Positions 1 to 10,718 of a DNA stretch of 64,000 nucleotides are shown piece by piece. Every line of letters starts with the position of its first letter. The first letter of the stretch is position 1. The notes under the pieces are model-generated. The model was given only the letters and a program-made list of their open reading frames with translations, searched no databases and had not been told where the DNA came from. The stretch is taken from positions 112,513,719 through 112,577,718 of the forward strand of contig OX352772.1 of NCBI GenBank assembly GCA_947095535.1. Direction: 5' to 3'. The DNA is from Poecilobothrus nobilitatus. Lineage: Eukaryota > Arthropoda > Insecta > Diptera > Dolichopodidae. Position numbers and translations under genes: made by a program.

Positions 1-75
1 TTGTTCCGACTCAAGTAATAAAGAGCTTTCAGAAGTCTTAAAAAATAAATCGTTACATGAATTACATGAATGAAT
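1..75 (-). pseudogene. Unidentified coding remnant, partial (copy 1)
   Basis: The minus strand reads an uninterrupted peptide-like frame with a paired CxxC (motif HSCNSCND), identical to the start of the longer remnant at 24,633-25,015. Only this end is inside the window. See that entry for the interpretation. Confidence 0.4.
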
Positions 76-89
76 AAAATTTTTTAGTT

Positions 90-960
90 ATTTAAAGCGC
101 GGGGTTTTATTTTTTGTTATTGTTTTTCTGTTATGATTTTTTTAGTTATTGGGAGCGCGCTTTTTATTAATATTGGAAAGTGATTTGGAGAACAAGTGAA
201 TTTGCAATAAAAGGTGAAGTGGAAATTTACTTAGTTGGTGATTATAATTTATTTAAAATTTGAAAAATTAATATTATCATCTTAATCAAATAATTATAAT
301 TCAATCAAATAATTATAATCAAAATGTAAGTATTAATATATGGCCACCTATATATAAACTATATATATAATATATAGGTATATAAGTTTTAAAAATTATT
401 TACTTTTACTAGTACTAGGTATATCATGACTATATATTTACTCTAAGTAGGAAAAGAAACTTTTATTTCAGTGAATCTGTAATTTAACATTGATTTGTTC
501 CCTTATTACCTTAAGTTTATTTATTAAAACAAAATATTTAATAAAAGTCACTTATTATCACTTATCTAATTTTTTATTTATTTACCTACTTCAATACGTT
601 ATGTTCTTATACATGCATAATAAAATCATTTTTAATTTTATTAAACACACACATACGCTATTTAATACGTTTTATATATGTCAGCCAAAAATTATTAAAC
701 ATTCAAATTCTAATAATTTCAAATCTAATAAACATACGTACAAACAAATAAGAATGAAACGAATAAAAAAAAATATTACCACTACCATACCACTACAATT
801 ATAAAATAGTATAAATATGAAAAGAATATATTTCATTTTTTCATTTACATACAAAATATGTTAATCTGCAACAAAACAGAATTTTGGGGTTCTATATTTT
901 GTGCAGAAATGGTTTAAAAAATTTGTTCGGTGTAAATACTCTATGTATATGATTTCTTTA
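90..960. other. AT-rich stretch, no gene seen
   Basis: Low-complexity AT-rich sequence with short TATA runs near 340-385. A 104-codon open frame at 490-804 is present but its composition (Ile, Asn, Lys, Phe, Tyr, Leu) is that of translated AT-rich noncoding DNA, and I recognise no domain in it. Near 815-860 copy 2 carries about 35-40 bp more than this copy. Confidence 0.6.
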
Positions 961-964
961 TGGC

Positions 965-1965
965 TGAATATTTTAAATTGGTATAAAAATATGAAAACTT
1001 TTTAAAGTTTGGTTTAGAAATTTCAAAACTTGGTTTAAATACAAAATTATTATAAAAGTTTCAACATATTTACCAAAAGTCAAATTTACATTCTATTATA
1101 ACAATTTTAGTTCTCCTAACCTTATTTAAAAAAATTAGTAGGGTGAAGATATGAAAAGTTTTTAAAGTTTGGTTTAAAAATTTCAAAACTTGGTTTAAAT
1201 ACAAAATTATTATAAAAGTTTCAACATATTTACCAAAAGTCAAATTTACATTCTATTATAACAATTTGAGTTCTCCTAACCTTATGTAAAAAATTAGTAG
1301 GGTGAAGATATGAAAAGTTTTTAAAGTTTGCTTTAAAAGTTTTTAAAGTTTATTATTATTAAAGTTTATTGATTATTCTAAATTTAACTTAGTGGTTAAT
1401 ATATCAGTTATGTTTTAATTTGAAATTTAAAAGGCTTAAGCTATGGGGCTAAATATTTTAAATAAGGATAAAAATATGAAGAGTTTTTAAAGTTTGGTTT
1501 AAATACAAAATTATTATTAAAGTTTAAACATATTTACCAAACGTCAAATTTACATTCGATTATAACAATTTGAGTTCTCCTAACCTTATGGAAAAAAATT
1601 AGTAGGGTGAAGATATGAAAAGTTTTTAAAGTTTGGTTTAAAAGTTTTTAAAGTTTATTGTTATTAAAGTTTATTGATTATTCTAAATTTAACTTAGTGG
1701 TTAGTACATCAGTTATGTTTTAATTTGAAAGCTAAAAGGCTTAAGCTATAGTGCTGAATGTTTTAAATTAGGATTTAAAACTTTCAAAGTTTGGTTTGAA
1801 TATAAAATTTTTATTAAAGTTTAAACATATTTACCAAACGTCAAAATTACATTCCATTATAACAATTTAAGTTCTTCTAATCTTATGCAAAAAAATTGGT
1901 AAGGTGAAGATATGAAAAGTTTTTAAAGTTTATTATTATTAAAGTTTAAACTTTAATATTTACTT
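965..1965. repeat. Outer subrepeat array, left arm, copy 1
   Basis: Noncoding direct repeats. The marker GGTGAAGATATGAAAA(G) occurs at 1,142, 1,301, 1,606 and 1,903, giving spacings of 159, 305 and 297 bp. Units share TTTAAAGTTTGGTTTAAA, a CATATTTACCAAA block and GAGTTCTCCTAACCTTAT. The array forms the outermost kilobase of the inverted arm. Copy 2 has one additional 287 bp unit here and the right arm has fewer units, so the array length is variable. Confidence 0.85.
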
Positions 1966-2460
1966 GAAAAAAAAGTTTGATTTGAATAGGTACATAAAGA
2001 AATGTATACAAAATAATTTTAAATGAAATGTTTTGTTATAATAAATATATTATTTATAAAATAAATAATAAAAGTTTTGAGCTAAACGGTTGAAATATAA
2101 TGAAATATTATGAACTTTGAGAAGTTTTATAGTTAAATTAAAAGTTATAAATAATCAGATAAATTTAAATTTTATCTAAAGTTTTACTGTCAATTATATT
2201 TTTATATTTAACAAACGTTTTTTATTTGTCTCTGGTTTTATTTAAAGCTTTCAACAGCTTAAAAACTTCGCTAAGCTAAAAGTGATTAAACAAACTTAAG
2301 ATTCAATTTTTTTTTTTTTGTAATAATAAAAAAACAAGCTTGTTCCTGTTGTTTTAAATTATACGTACATATTTGTTTTTTATTGATCTTTAAATTATAT
2401 TTTTTTTATTAAAACTAACTTTTTTATATAACTTTATTAAAATTTCTTATACACCTGAAT
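1966..2460. other. Left-arm noncoding segment, copy 1
   Basis: AT-rich arm sequence between the subrepeats and the GIY-YIG fragment. Its reverse complement is in the right arm at about 9,720-10,195. It contains T-runs near 2,310 and 2,400; I see no coding potential. Confidence 0.6.
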
Positions 2461-2466
2461 TTTTGA

Positions 2467-2750
2467 CAGTACCTATATAGGACAAACAGGTAGAAATTTC
2501 GCGATTCGTTATTCGGAACACATTAGAGAACTTAATAAAGTGGATTCCAAATCCAAATCCAACTTAATGGAAAAAAAACCATTCTAGCAATATAAATAAC
2601 CTGAAAATCTTACATATTGATAAAAAAGGTAAAAAGTTGGATTTATTGGAATCTCTAGAAATTAAAAAAGCTATAAAACAAAATAAATCAATTTCGAACG
2701 AACAATTAGAATTACGAAATTCACCTATGTTAAATATAGGAAATATATGA
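2467..2750 (+). pseudogene. Penelope-like GIY-YIG nuclease fragment, left arm, copy 1
   Basis: The plus strand encodes the C-terminal GIY-YIG nuclease type found in Penelope-like retroelements. Visible are TYIGQTGRNF, the following R..EH (Arg and Glu-His of the GIY-YIG core) and, after one frameshift at the A-run around 2,570-2,580, a stretch with LKILHIDKKGKKLDLLE and a conserved tail ending SPMLNI before a TGA. No reverse transcriptase domain precedes it, so it is only the 3' end of such an element. It runs convergently toward the PolB pseudogene of the same arm. The family assignment rests on recognition of the GQTGR...EH pattern and of the DKKGKKLDLLE tail. Confidence 0.75.
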
Positions 2751-2833
2751 AATCACCTATGTTTAGATTTGTAATTATTTAGTAGGTATAAATGTAATAT
2801 TAAAAAATAGGAAAATTATTCATGTTTAGTATT

Positions 2834-2892
2834 AAATTGTATTCGCCCTCATGATGGCAGTGATACCGAAATATATATAGGCTTTATAATAA
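2834..2892 (+). ncRNA. Degenerate hammerhead-like motif, left arm, copy 1
   Basis: This is the left-arm counterpart of the better-preserved motif at 9,284-9,330. The catalytic box reads CTCATGA instead of CTGATGA and one pair of the GGC/GCC stem is changed (GGC...ACC), while CGAAA and the TATATATA stem remain. It is on the same strand as, and 3' of, the GIY-YIG fragment. The core is mutated, so I expect it to be inactive. Confidence 0.4.
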
Positions 2893-3039
2893 ATAAATAT
2901 AATATTTTAAGAATTATAAAAATAAAATATTAATAAAATTATTTTGTGGACAAAAAGTATAAATAAAAACCAATTTTTTCTTCAATAAATCTAATAAAGA
3001 TGTTCCACAAACTTACGGTTGGAAAAATTTAAGGATTAT

Positions 3040-5820
3040 GTATTTGTTTGTTAAGTCAACTAATAGTTTGGCAATTTTACCTGTTGGTGGAACTTTGTTT
3101 TCAGCACAAAAAGGAAAATCATTGTGCAAATCATGTAAATGCTGTGGGTAATCTAAATTCATTCTAAAACGTAACCAGTTTCCGAATCATCGGCAACTGA
3201 AAGCACATCAATATTTTCAGTAACGTCAACCCACTGAAAATCTTTATGTGGTAAATATTGGATCATTGCCCATCCATATAAATTGTTAGCGTCTTCATAT
3301 ACTGTGTATTTGGAAGGTTCTTTTCTTTTATAAGATTCTCCCATGAATTTATTATTTGCTACTGAATGTCTAAGTGAGCACTGACTTATTCTACCTTTTT
3401 TAGGGAAATTATACATATCAATATCAGTTAATAATTGTAATTTGATATCCGTGTATTTTAACATAGCTGCCCATGACAAACCTGGGGTAGTATAAAAATT
3501 TGTAGGATCTAACTAAAGAATAGATTTATAGTATTTTTCGAAAGTTTTCAAAAACATCAGTCAAAATAAGCACATCTGTTTTAAGGTAAAGTTTTAAATA
3601 GTCCCATAAGTTTTGACATTCAAACGTATTCCATACATATAACTGCATGAATGTAGTTTTCATCGGAACATGATGTGTTTGTCATTTGATTGATAAAAGC
3701 TTCTTGTGAAGGTAAACTTCTTTCGTCAAGTCGTTCAAAGGAATTTAAATACTCATAGGGAAAAACTCCCTTTCGGGTCATAAGTTTAATTTTTTCATTA
3801 TTATTGAATTCTTTTTTTATATGAAACAAATCATTTTCATTTAAATTTTTACATAAAGAATCAATGCTAGAAGCCATAAATCTAAAGTTATCGAGAAAAC
3901 GTAAATAAAATGAATGATTTTTATCTATTGTAATTTTTTTAGATAATGAAATATAACATTCTTTATTCAAAGGAATGACACCAATATGCCCATTCACTTC
4001 GTTTAATTTTTAAATAAAAGATGGCAATCATAGCCGAAAAAATTGTAAAAAAATATAGGAAACAAATTTAGTCGCCTATATAATAAATTACATTTAGAAT
4101 GAGCGGGTCCTCTATAATTACCAGTAAAGTGACAATTGTCTCTAATTCTATCATTAAAAGCTAAATGCTTACCACATATTTACCTGACATTTAATTAATT
4201 CATGACAATTTTTCTGAATTAATTGTTGAAGCTGCTCATCAAATGTTAACAGATTCATTGGCTTTGGCATCATAAAAATATTTTTATATAATTCACTACA
4301 TGTTTTTGTTAACGATATGACAAATTCCTTAGCACAGTTAGCTCCAACAAACTATTTCTAACAGCTTTGACTATCATCAAAAGAACATTTAATGTAGTAC
4401 GAGAAAGTTACTGGAACATGTTGATGAATATTTGTTGTTGAAGACATCATTGGATTGGAACTGCATGTTGCAATAGGTTATAAAATACTCTCAGACGCTA
4501 CATAAATAACAAAAGGTGTTTCTAATTGTTGTTGATAATTTTTAAACTCGAGTGTATTTTTCTCAATAGATGGAAACTTTGTAACGACTTTATTGCACTC
4601 CATTTTGTGTAAATCACGCTGTTGTAATGTATAAAAATGTTGCAAGCACATATTACAAATATAAATTTTATGTATATGTTTTGTTACAGAACTACTTAAT
4701 CTTTATAAATTTTTAATATAGACAAAATGAAATTTATCATCCTTTTCCAAAAGCAATAAATTTACATGGTATTTTTTCACATTTTCTTAAATAGAATGGT
4801 TCTACAACCTCATATTTTTTATTAATGACTTCCAGTCCAAACAAATTAATACTTATTTCACTATTTAGTTCTTCAAATAAATTTAACTCGTTCAATTTAG
4901 CTGGAAATTGCATAGCGCTAATATTACATCACCAAACTTTAGCTCGACTATGGGTAGAGAAATATTATTAAGTTTATATGAAGATGTTCGTTCAGCATTT
5001 TGAATACAAGCTTGTAAAGCTGATACTAAACACCACTTCAAACAGAAGTTATCTTTATTTTGAATATTAATGCATGCTTTTTTGTCTTCTATGCTTTTCG
5101 GTAGTTTAATATAACTACACACACGTATTGCTTCAAATTTATTGATATTTATTTCAATATGTAAAATCCTGATTAACGCCCAGCCACTGTCTTTTTCTTG
5201 GAAGTCTTCTGCTTGTTGTTGAATAATTTCTTTAGCCTTTTCAAAAAAATCATTAAGATCATCTGCTTGTGTAATACTAAACATTCGAGTTTGAAAATAT
5301 TTGATTGATATATTTTCAAACTCTCCTTCTGTTGGCTTTATGCCTTTATATATTCGCCAAAAAGCTCAAGATTTACTTTTATAACGTTGTGCTTTTTTAA
5401 TGATTGCATCAATAATTCAATTATACCGGTCTGAGCATTTTCCAGAAAATGTGATGGGTTTAGTATGCTTTCATCATCATTATCTCTAAAAAACGTTTCT
5501 ATTCTATTTTGAAAACATTAATTAATATGTCTAACATTAGATCTAATTACTTCTGCCGCATTACTTTTATGCTTATTTGTTCGGATCCACAAAGTTCCAC
5601 AAAGTGTTTGTAACGTTTGATTTGCACTTACTGCAAAATTTTACATTTTCCAAATTTTTTTGATGTTTTAATAAACTATCATTTCTATTAAATGATTTTT
5701 TACATATTTCACAATTATGTTTTAATTGCGTTTCACATTTATGACCTTTTAAATTGTCAGATCTTGTGAACACTTTTTCACATTTATCACATTCCAATTT
5801 AATTCATTTGTTTTCTGAAC
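3040..5820 (-). pseudogene. Protein-primed DNA polymerase B pseudogene, left arm, copy 1
   Basis: Inverted copy of the right-arm pseudogene (6,350-9,150), read leftwards from the palindrome centre. Segments in order: two C2H2-type zinc-finger motifs (5,573-5,797); an N-terminal domain with SGWALIRILHIEIN and the INIQNKDNFCLKW signature (4,892-5,284); exonuclease-like region with RFLDNFRFMASS (3,620-3,997); and the start of the polymerase palm with GISQCSLRH-type glycine/serine segment and motif A NNLYGWAM (3,159-3,479). Breaks include a stop in place of Asp-Glu near 5,520, several frameshifts between 4,000 and 4,880, and a 9 bp deletion near 3,395 that copy 2 lacks. Homology ends shortly after motif A, so catalytic motif C is missing. 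Confidence 0.85.
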
Positions 5821-5903
5821 TAATTTTTTTCTTTTTTTGTTGTTAGTGTCCTTTTCTTATATGAAAACAATATTAATTTAGTCTATAAATGACTTTAAGT
5901 CCG

Positions 5904-6275
5904 TTACCAGAATCGGTTATTATTGAAAATTAAATATTCCTTTCACTTTTTTATATAGTGTTATGATAAAATAACATAAAAAATTTTGTGTATATCTTAA
6001 ATACTTCGACATCTATTATAAAAAGTACAAGCAATTTTTCACATCATGATTTTGTTGGTATATAGTTTCAATTTTGTAATAATTTGATTAATATGCAACA
6101 TTGTAGTAATTCATTAGAAAACCTCAATATTCATTTTATGTTCTGATATGTTATATATACATTCAAATTATGCAATCTAGTTAGTTTAGGTTTATCTATA
6201 TAGAATTAGAAAAATTTGTATATATATACAATTGACTTCTTGAGTTGACGTGTTAAATCAGTGAATTTAACACTA
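5904..6275. other. Unique centre of the foldback, copy 1
   Basis: This 372 bp stretch has no inverted counterpart and separates the two arms. It lies between the 5' ends of two divergent PolB pseudogenes, the place where a shared promoter or origin would be expected, but I see only AT-rich sequence with TATATATA runs near 6,150-6,230 and no specific motif. Confidence 0.7.
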
Positions 6276-6349
6276 AGTTAAAGTCATTTATAGACTAAAC
6301 TAAATTAATATTGTTTTCATATAAGAAAAGGACACTAACAAAAAAAAAA

Positions 6350-9150
6350 AAAAATGAGTTCAGAAAACAAATGAATTAAATTGGAATGTGATAAATGTGA
6401 AAAAGTGTTCACAAGATCTGACAATTTAAAAGGACATAAATGTGAAACACAATTAAAACATAATTGTGAAATATGTAAAAAATCATTTAATAGAAATGAT
6501 AGTTTATTAAAACATCAAAAAAATTTGGAAAATGTAAAATTTTGCAGTAAGTGCAAATCAAACGTTACAAACACTTTGTGGAACTTTGTGGATCCGAACA
6601 AATAAGCATAAAAGTAATGCGGCAGAAGTAATTAGATCTAATATTAGACATATTGATGAATGTTTTCAAAATAGAATAGAAACGTTTATTAGAGATAATG
6701 ATGATGAAAGCATACTAAACCCATCACATTTTCTGGAAAATGCTCAGACCGGTATAATTGAATTATTGATGCAATCATTAAAAAAGCACAACGTTATAAA
6801 AATAAATCTTGAGCTTTTTGGCGAATATATAAAGGCATAAAGCCAACAGAAGAAGAGTTTGAAAATATATCAATCACATATTTTCAAACTCGAATGTTTA
6901 GTATTACACAAGCAGATGATCTTAATGATTTTTTTGAAAAGGCTAAAGAAATTATTCAACAACAAGCAGAAGACTTCCAAGAAAAAGACAGTGGCTGGGC
7001 GTTAATCAGGATTTTACATATTGAAATAAATATCAATAAATTTGAAGCAATACGTGTGTGTAGTTATATTAAACTACCGAAAAGCATAGAAGACAAAAAA
7101 GCATGCATTAATATTCAAAATAAAGATAACTTCTGTTTGAAGTGGTGTTTAGTATCAGCTTTACAAACTTGTATTCAAAATGCTGAACGAACATCTTCAT
7201 ATAAACTTAATAATATTTCTCTACCCATAGTCGAGCTAAAGTTTGGTGATGTAATATTAGCGCTATGCAATTTCCAGCTAAATTGAACGAGTTAAATTTA
7301 TTTGAAGAACTAAATAGTGAAATAAGTATTAATTTGTTTGGACTGGAAGTCATTAATAAAAAATATGAGGTTGTAGAACCATTCTATTTAAGAAAATGTG
7401 AAAAAATACCATGTAAATTTATTGCTTTTGGAAAAGGATGATAAATTTCATTTTGTCTATATTAAAAATTTATAAAGATTAAGTAGTTCTGTAACAAAAC
7501 ATATACATAAAATTTATATTTGTAATATGTGCTTGCAACATTTTTATACATTACAACAGCGTAATTTACACAAAATTGAGTGCAATAAAGTCGTCAAAAA
7601 GTTTCCATCTATTGAGAAAAATACACTCGAGTTTAAAAATTATCAACAACAATTAGAAACACCTTTTGTTATTTATGTCGAGTCTGAGAGTATTTTATAA
7701 CCTATTGCAACATGCAGTTCCAATCCAATGATGTCTTCAACAACAAATATTCATCAACATGTTCCAGTAACTTTCTCGTACTACAATAAATGTTCTTTTG
7801 ATGATAGTCAAAGCTGTTAGAAATAGTTTGTTGGAGCTAACTGTGCTAAGGAATTTGTCATATCGTTAACAAAAACATGTAGTGAATTATATAAAAATAT
7901 TTTTATGATGCCAAAGCCAATGAATCTGTTAACATTTGATGAGCAGCTTCAACAATTAATTCAGGAAAATTGTCACGAATTAATTAAATGTCAGGTAAAT
8001 ATCTGGTAAGCATTTAGCTTTTAATGATAGAATTAGAGACAATTGTCACTTTACTGATAATTATTCTAAATGTAATTTATTATATAGGCGACTAAATTTT
8101 TTTCCTATATTTTTTTTACAATTTTTTCGGCTATGATTGCCATCTTTTATTTAAAGAATTAAACGAAGTGAATGGGCATATTGGTGTCATTCCTTTGAAT
8201 AAAGAACGTTATATTTCATTATCTAAAAAAATTACAATAGATAAAAATCATTCATTTTATTTACGTTTTCTCGATAACTTTAGATTTATGGCTTCTAGCA
8301 TTGATTCTTTATGTAAAAATTTAAATGAAAATGATTTGTTTCATATAAAAAAAGAATTCAATAATAATGAAAAAAATAAACTTATGACCCGAAAGGGAGT
8401 TTTTCCCTATGAGTATTTAAATTCCTTTGAACGACTTGACGAAAGAAGTTTACCTTCACAAGAAGCTTTTACCAATCAAATGACAAACACATCATATTCC
8501 GATGAAAACTACATTCATGCAGTTATATGTATGGAATACGTTTGAATGTCAAAACTTATGGGACTATTTAAAACTTTACCTTAAAACAGATGTGCTTATT
8601 TTGACTGATGTTTTTGAAAACTTTCGAAAAATATGTTACAAAATCTATTCTTTAGATGCTGCAAATTTTTATACTACCCCAGGTTTGTCATGGGCAGCTA
8701 TGTTAAAATACACGGATATCAAATTACAATTATTAACTGATATTGATATGTATAATTTCCCTAAAAAAGGGATACATGGTGGAATAAGTCAGTGCTCACT
8801 TAGACATTCAGTAGCAAATAATAAATTCATGGGAGAATCTTATAAAAGAAAAGAACCTTCCAAATACATAGTATATGAAGACGCTAACAATTTATATGGA
8901 TGGGCAATGATCCAATATTTACCACATAAAGATTTTCAGTGGGTTGACGTTACTGAAAATATTGATGTGCTTTCAGTTGCCGATGATTGGGAAACTGGTT
9001 ACGTTTTAGAATGGATTTAGATTACCCACAACATTTACATGATTTGCACAATGATTTTCCTTTTTGTGCCGAAAACAAAGTTCCACCAACAGGTAAAATT
9101 GCCAAACTCTTAGTTGACTAACAAATACATAATCCTTAAATTTTTTCAAC
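6350..9150 (+). pseudogene. Protein-primed DNA polymerase B pseudogene, right arm, copy 1 (best preserved)
   Basis: Remnant of a zinc-finger plus protein-primed family B DNA polymerase of the type carried by Polinton/Maverick-like elements and related linear DNA elements; such enzymes copy linear genomes from a terminal protein primer. Domains in order: C2H2 fingers (CDKCEKVF, CEICKKSF; 6,381-6,605); a linker (6,586-6,840); the conserved N-terminal block with LPKSIEDKKACINIQNKD and FCLKW (6,894-7,286); a frameshifted cysteine-rich block with ICNMCLQHF (about 7,500-7,600); exonuclease motifs RFLDNFRFMASS (8,168-8,545) and [18 protein letters not shown] (8,502-9,020); then GGISQCSLRH and motif A DANNLYGWAM. 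A short tail with LDYPQHLHDLHNDFPFC follows to about 9,120. Motifs B and C of the palm are absent, and stops and frameshifts divide the frame into at least six pieces. It is therefore inactive. The 172-codon open frame covers the exonuclease III to motif A part without a break, unlike the other three copies. Confidence 0.88.
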
Positions 9151-9283
9151 CGTAAGTTTGTGGAACATCTTTATTAGATTTATTGAGTAAAAAATTGGTT
9201 TTTATTTATACTTTTTTCCACAAAATAATTTTATTAATATTTTATTTTTATAATTCTTAAAATATTATATTTATTAATTATAA

Positions 9284-9330
9284 ATCCTATATATATTTCG
9301 GCATCACTGCCATCATCAGGGCGAATACAA
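9284..9330 (-). ncRNA. Hammerhead-ribozyme-like motif, right arm, copy 1
   Basis: On the minus strand the order is CC, CTGATGA, a short stem GGC-AGTGAT-GCC, GAAA, then ATA-TA-TAT followed by A and GG. This fits the hammerhead arrangement: conserved CUGAUGA box, stem II, GAAA box, a tiny stem III, an AUA cleavage triplet and the start of stem I pairing GG with CC. Stem I beyond two pairs is weak by eye. It sits 3' of and on the same strand as the GIY-YIG fragment; Penelope-like elements are known to carry hammerhead motifs of this minimal type. Folding and cleavage were not tested. Confidence 0.55.
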
Positions 9331-9416
9331 TTTAATACTAAACATGAATAATTTTCCTATTTTTTAATATTACATTTATACCTACTAAATAATTACAAAT
9401 CTAAACATAGGTGATT

Positions 9417-9703
9417 TCATATATTTCCTATATTTAACATAGGTGAATTTCGTAATTCTAATTGTTCGTTCAAAATTGATTTATTTTGTTTTATAGCTTT
9501 TTTAATTTTTAGAGATTCCAATAAATCCAAGTTTTTACCTTTTTTATCAATATGTAAGATTTTCAGGTTATTTATATTGCTAGAATGGTTTTTTTTCCAT
9601 TAAGTTGGATTTGGATTTGGAATCCACTTTATTAAGTTCTCTAATGTGTTCCGAATAACGAATCGCGAAATTTCTACCTGTTTGTCCTATATAGGTACTG
9701 TCA
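9417..9703 (-). pseudogene. Penelope-like GIY-YIG nuclease fragment, right arm, copy 1
   Basis: Reverse-complement partner of the left-arm fragment at 2,467-2,750, with the same YIGQTGRNF start, the same A-run frameshift and the same tail. It runs from near 9,703 down to a TGA at 9,417, toward the PolB pseudogene. Because the PolB end and the GIY-YIG start have the same relation in both arms, the two were joined before the palindrome formed. Confidence 0.75.
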
Positions 9704-9719
9704 AAAATTCAGGTGTATA

Positions 9720-10195
9720 AGAAATTTTAAAAAGTTATATAAAAAAGTTAGTTTTAATAAAAAAAATATGTACGTATAATTTAAAACAACAGGAACAAAC
9801 TTGTTTTTTTATTATTACAAAAAAAAAAAAAAAATCGAATCTTAAGTGTGTTTACTCACTTTTAGCTTAGCGAAGTTGTTAAGCTGTTGCAAGCTTTAAA
9901 TAAAACCAGAGACAAATAAAATACGTTTGTTAAATATAAAAATATAATTGACAGTAAAACTTTAGATAAAATTTGAATTTATCTGATTATTTATAACTTT
10001 TAATTTAACTATAAAACTTCTCAAAGTTCATAATATTTCATTATATTTCAACCGTTTAGCTCAAAACTTTTATTATTTATTTTATAAATAATATATTTAT
10101 TATAACAAAACATTTCATTTAAAATTATTTTGTATACATTTCTTTATGTACCTATTCAAATCAAACTTTTTTTTCAAGTAAATATTAAAGTTTAA
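9720..10195. other. Right-arm noncoding segment, copy 1
   Basis: AT-rich counterpart of 1,966-2,460, with no coding potential seen. Confidence 0.6.
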
Positions 10196-10713
10196 ACCTT
10201 AATAATAATAAACTTTAAAAACTTTTCATATCTTCACCTCACTAATTTTTTTGCATAAGGTTAGGAGAACTCAAATTGTTATAATCGAATGTAAATTTGA
10301 CGTTTGGTAAATATGTTTAAACTTTAATAATAATTTTATATTCAAACCAAACTTTGAAATTTTTAAATCCTAATTTAAAATATTCAGCACCATAGCTTAA
10401 GCTTTTTAAATTTCAAATTAAAACATAACTGATATACTAACCATTAACTTAAATTTAGAATAATCAATAAACTTTAATAATAATAAACTTTAAAAACTTT
10501 TAAACCAAACTTTAAAAACTTTTCATATCTTCACCCTACTAATTTTTTTAAATAAGGTTAGGAGAACAAAAATTGTTATAATAGAATGTAAATTTGACTT
10601 TTGGTAAATATGTTGAAACTTTTATAATAATTTTGTATTTAAACCAAGTTTTGAAATTTTTAAACCAAACTTTAAAAAGTTTTCATATTTTTATACCAAT
10701 TTAAAATATTCAG
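10195..10713. repeat. Outer subrepeat array, right arm, copy 1
   Basis: Inverted counterpart of the left array, with fewer units: TTCATATCTTCACC occurs at about 10,226 and 10,521, and a partial unit ends at 10,713. The difference in unit number accounts for the right arm being about 0.5 kb shorter than the left. Confidence 0.8.
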
Positions 10714-10718
10714 CACTA

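Larger units (their letters stand above)
965..10713. mobile_element. Giant foldback element with PolB arms, copy 1
   Basis: A long imperfect palindrome. The left arm (965-5,903) is the reverse complement of the right arm (6,276-10,713), and a unique spacer of about 372 bp lies between them. Matching pairs include the outer ends (CTGAATATTTTAAATTGG at 966 against its complement ending near 10,712), the PolB zinc-finger ends (5,573-5,797 against 6,381-6,605) and the A/T-run segments near 2,310 and 9,815. Each arm holds a truncated protein-primed PolB pseudogene, a Penelope-like GIY-YIG fragment in the opposite sense, and outer tandem subrepeats. Very long inverted repeats with internal subrepeats resemble the layout of Foldback/Galileo elements, but I see no transposase and no clear target-site duplication, so the mobility mechanism is unknown. 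An alternative is a head-to-head dimer or TIR-to-TIR fusion of a linear protein-primed (Polinton-like) element. Confidence 0.85.

Noticed and set aside
490..804. 104-codon open frame, present in both tandem copies
   Set aside because: Low-complexity AT-rich composition and no domain. Its preservation at 25,428 only reflects the recent duplication.
6381..6605. Host C2H2 zinc-finger transcription factor
   Set aside because: The fingers lead into PolB-type sequence in all four arms, so they are the N-terminus of the element's polymerase.
965..10713. A complete Polinton/Maverick element
   Set aside because: No integrase, packaging ATPase, protease or capsid genes are visible and the polymerase is truncated. 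Only PolB-derived pieces are present.
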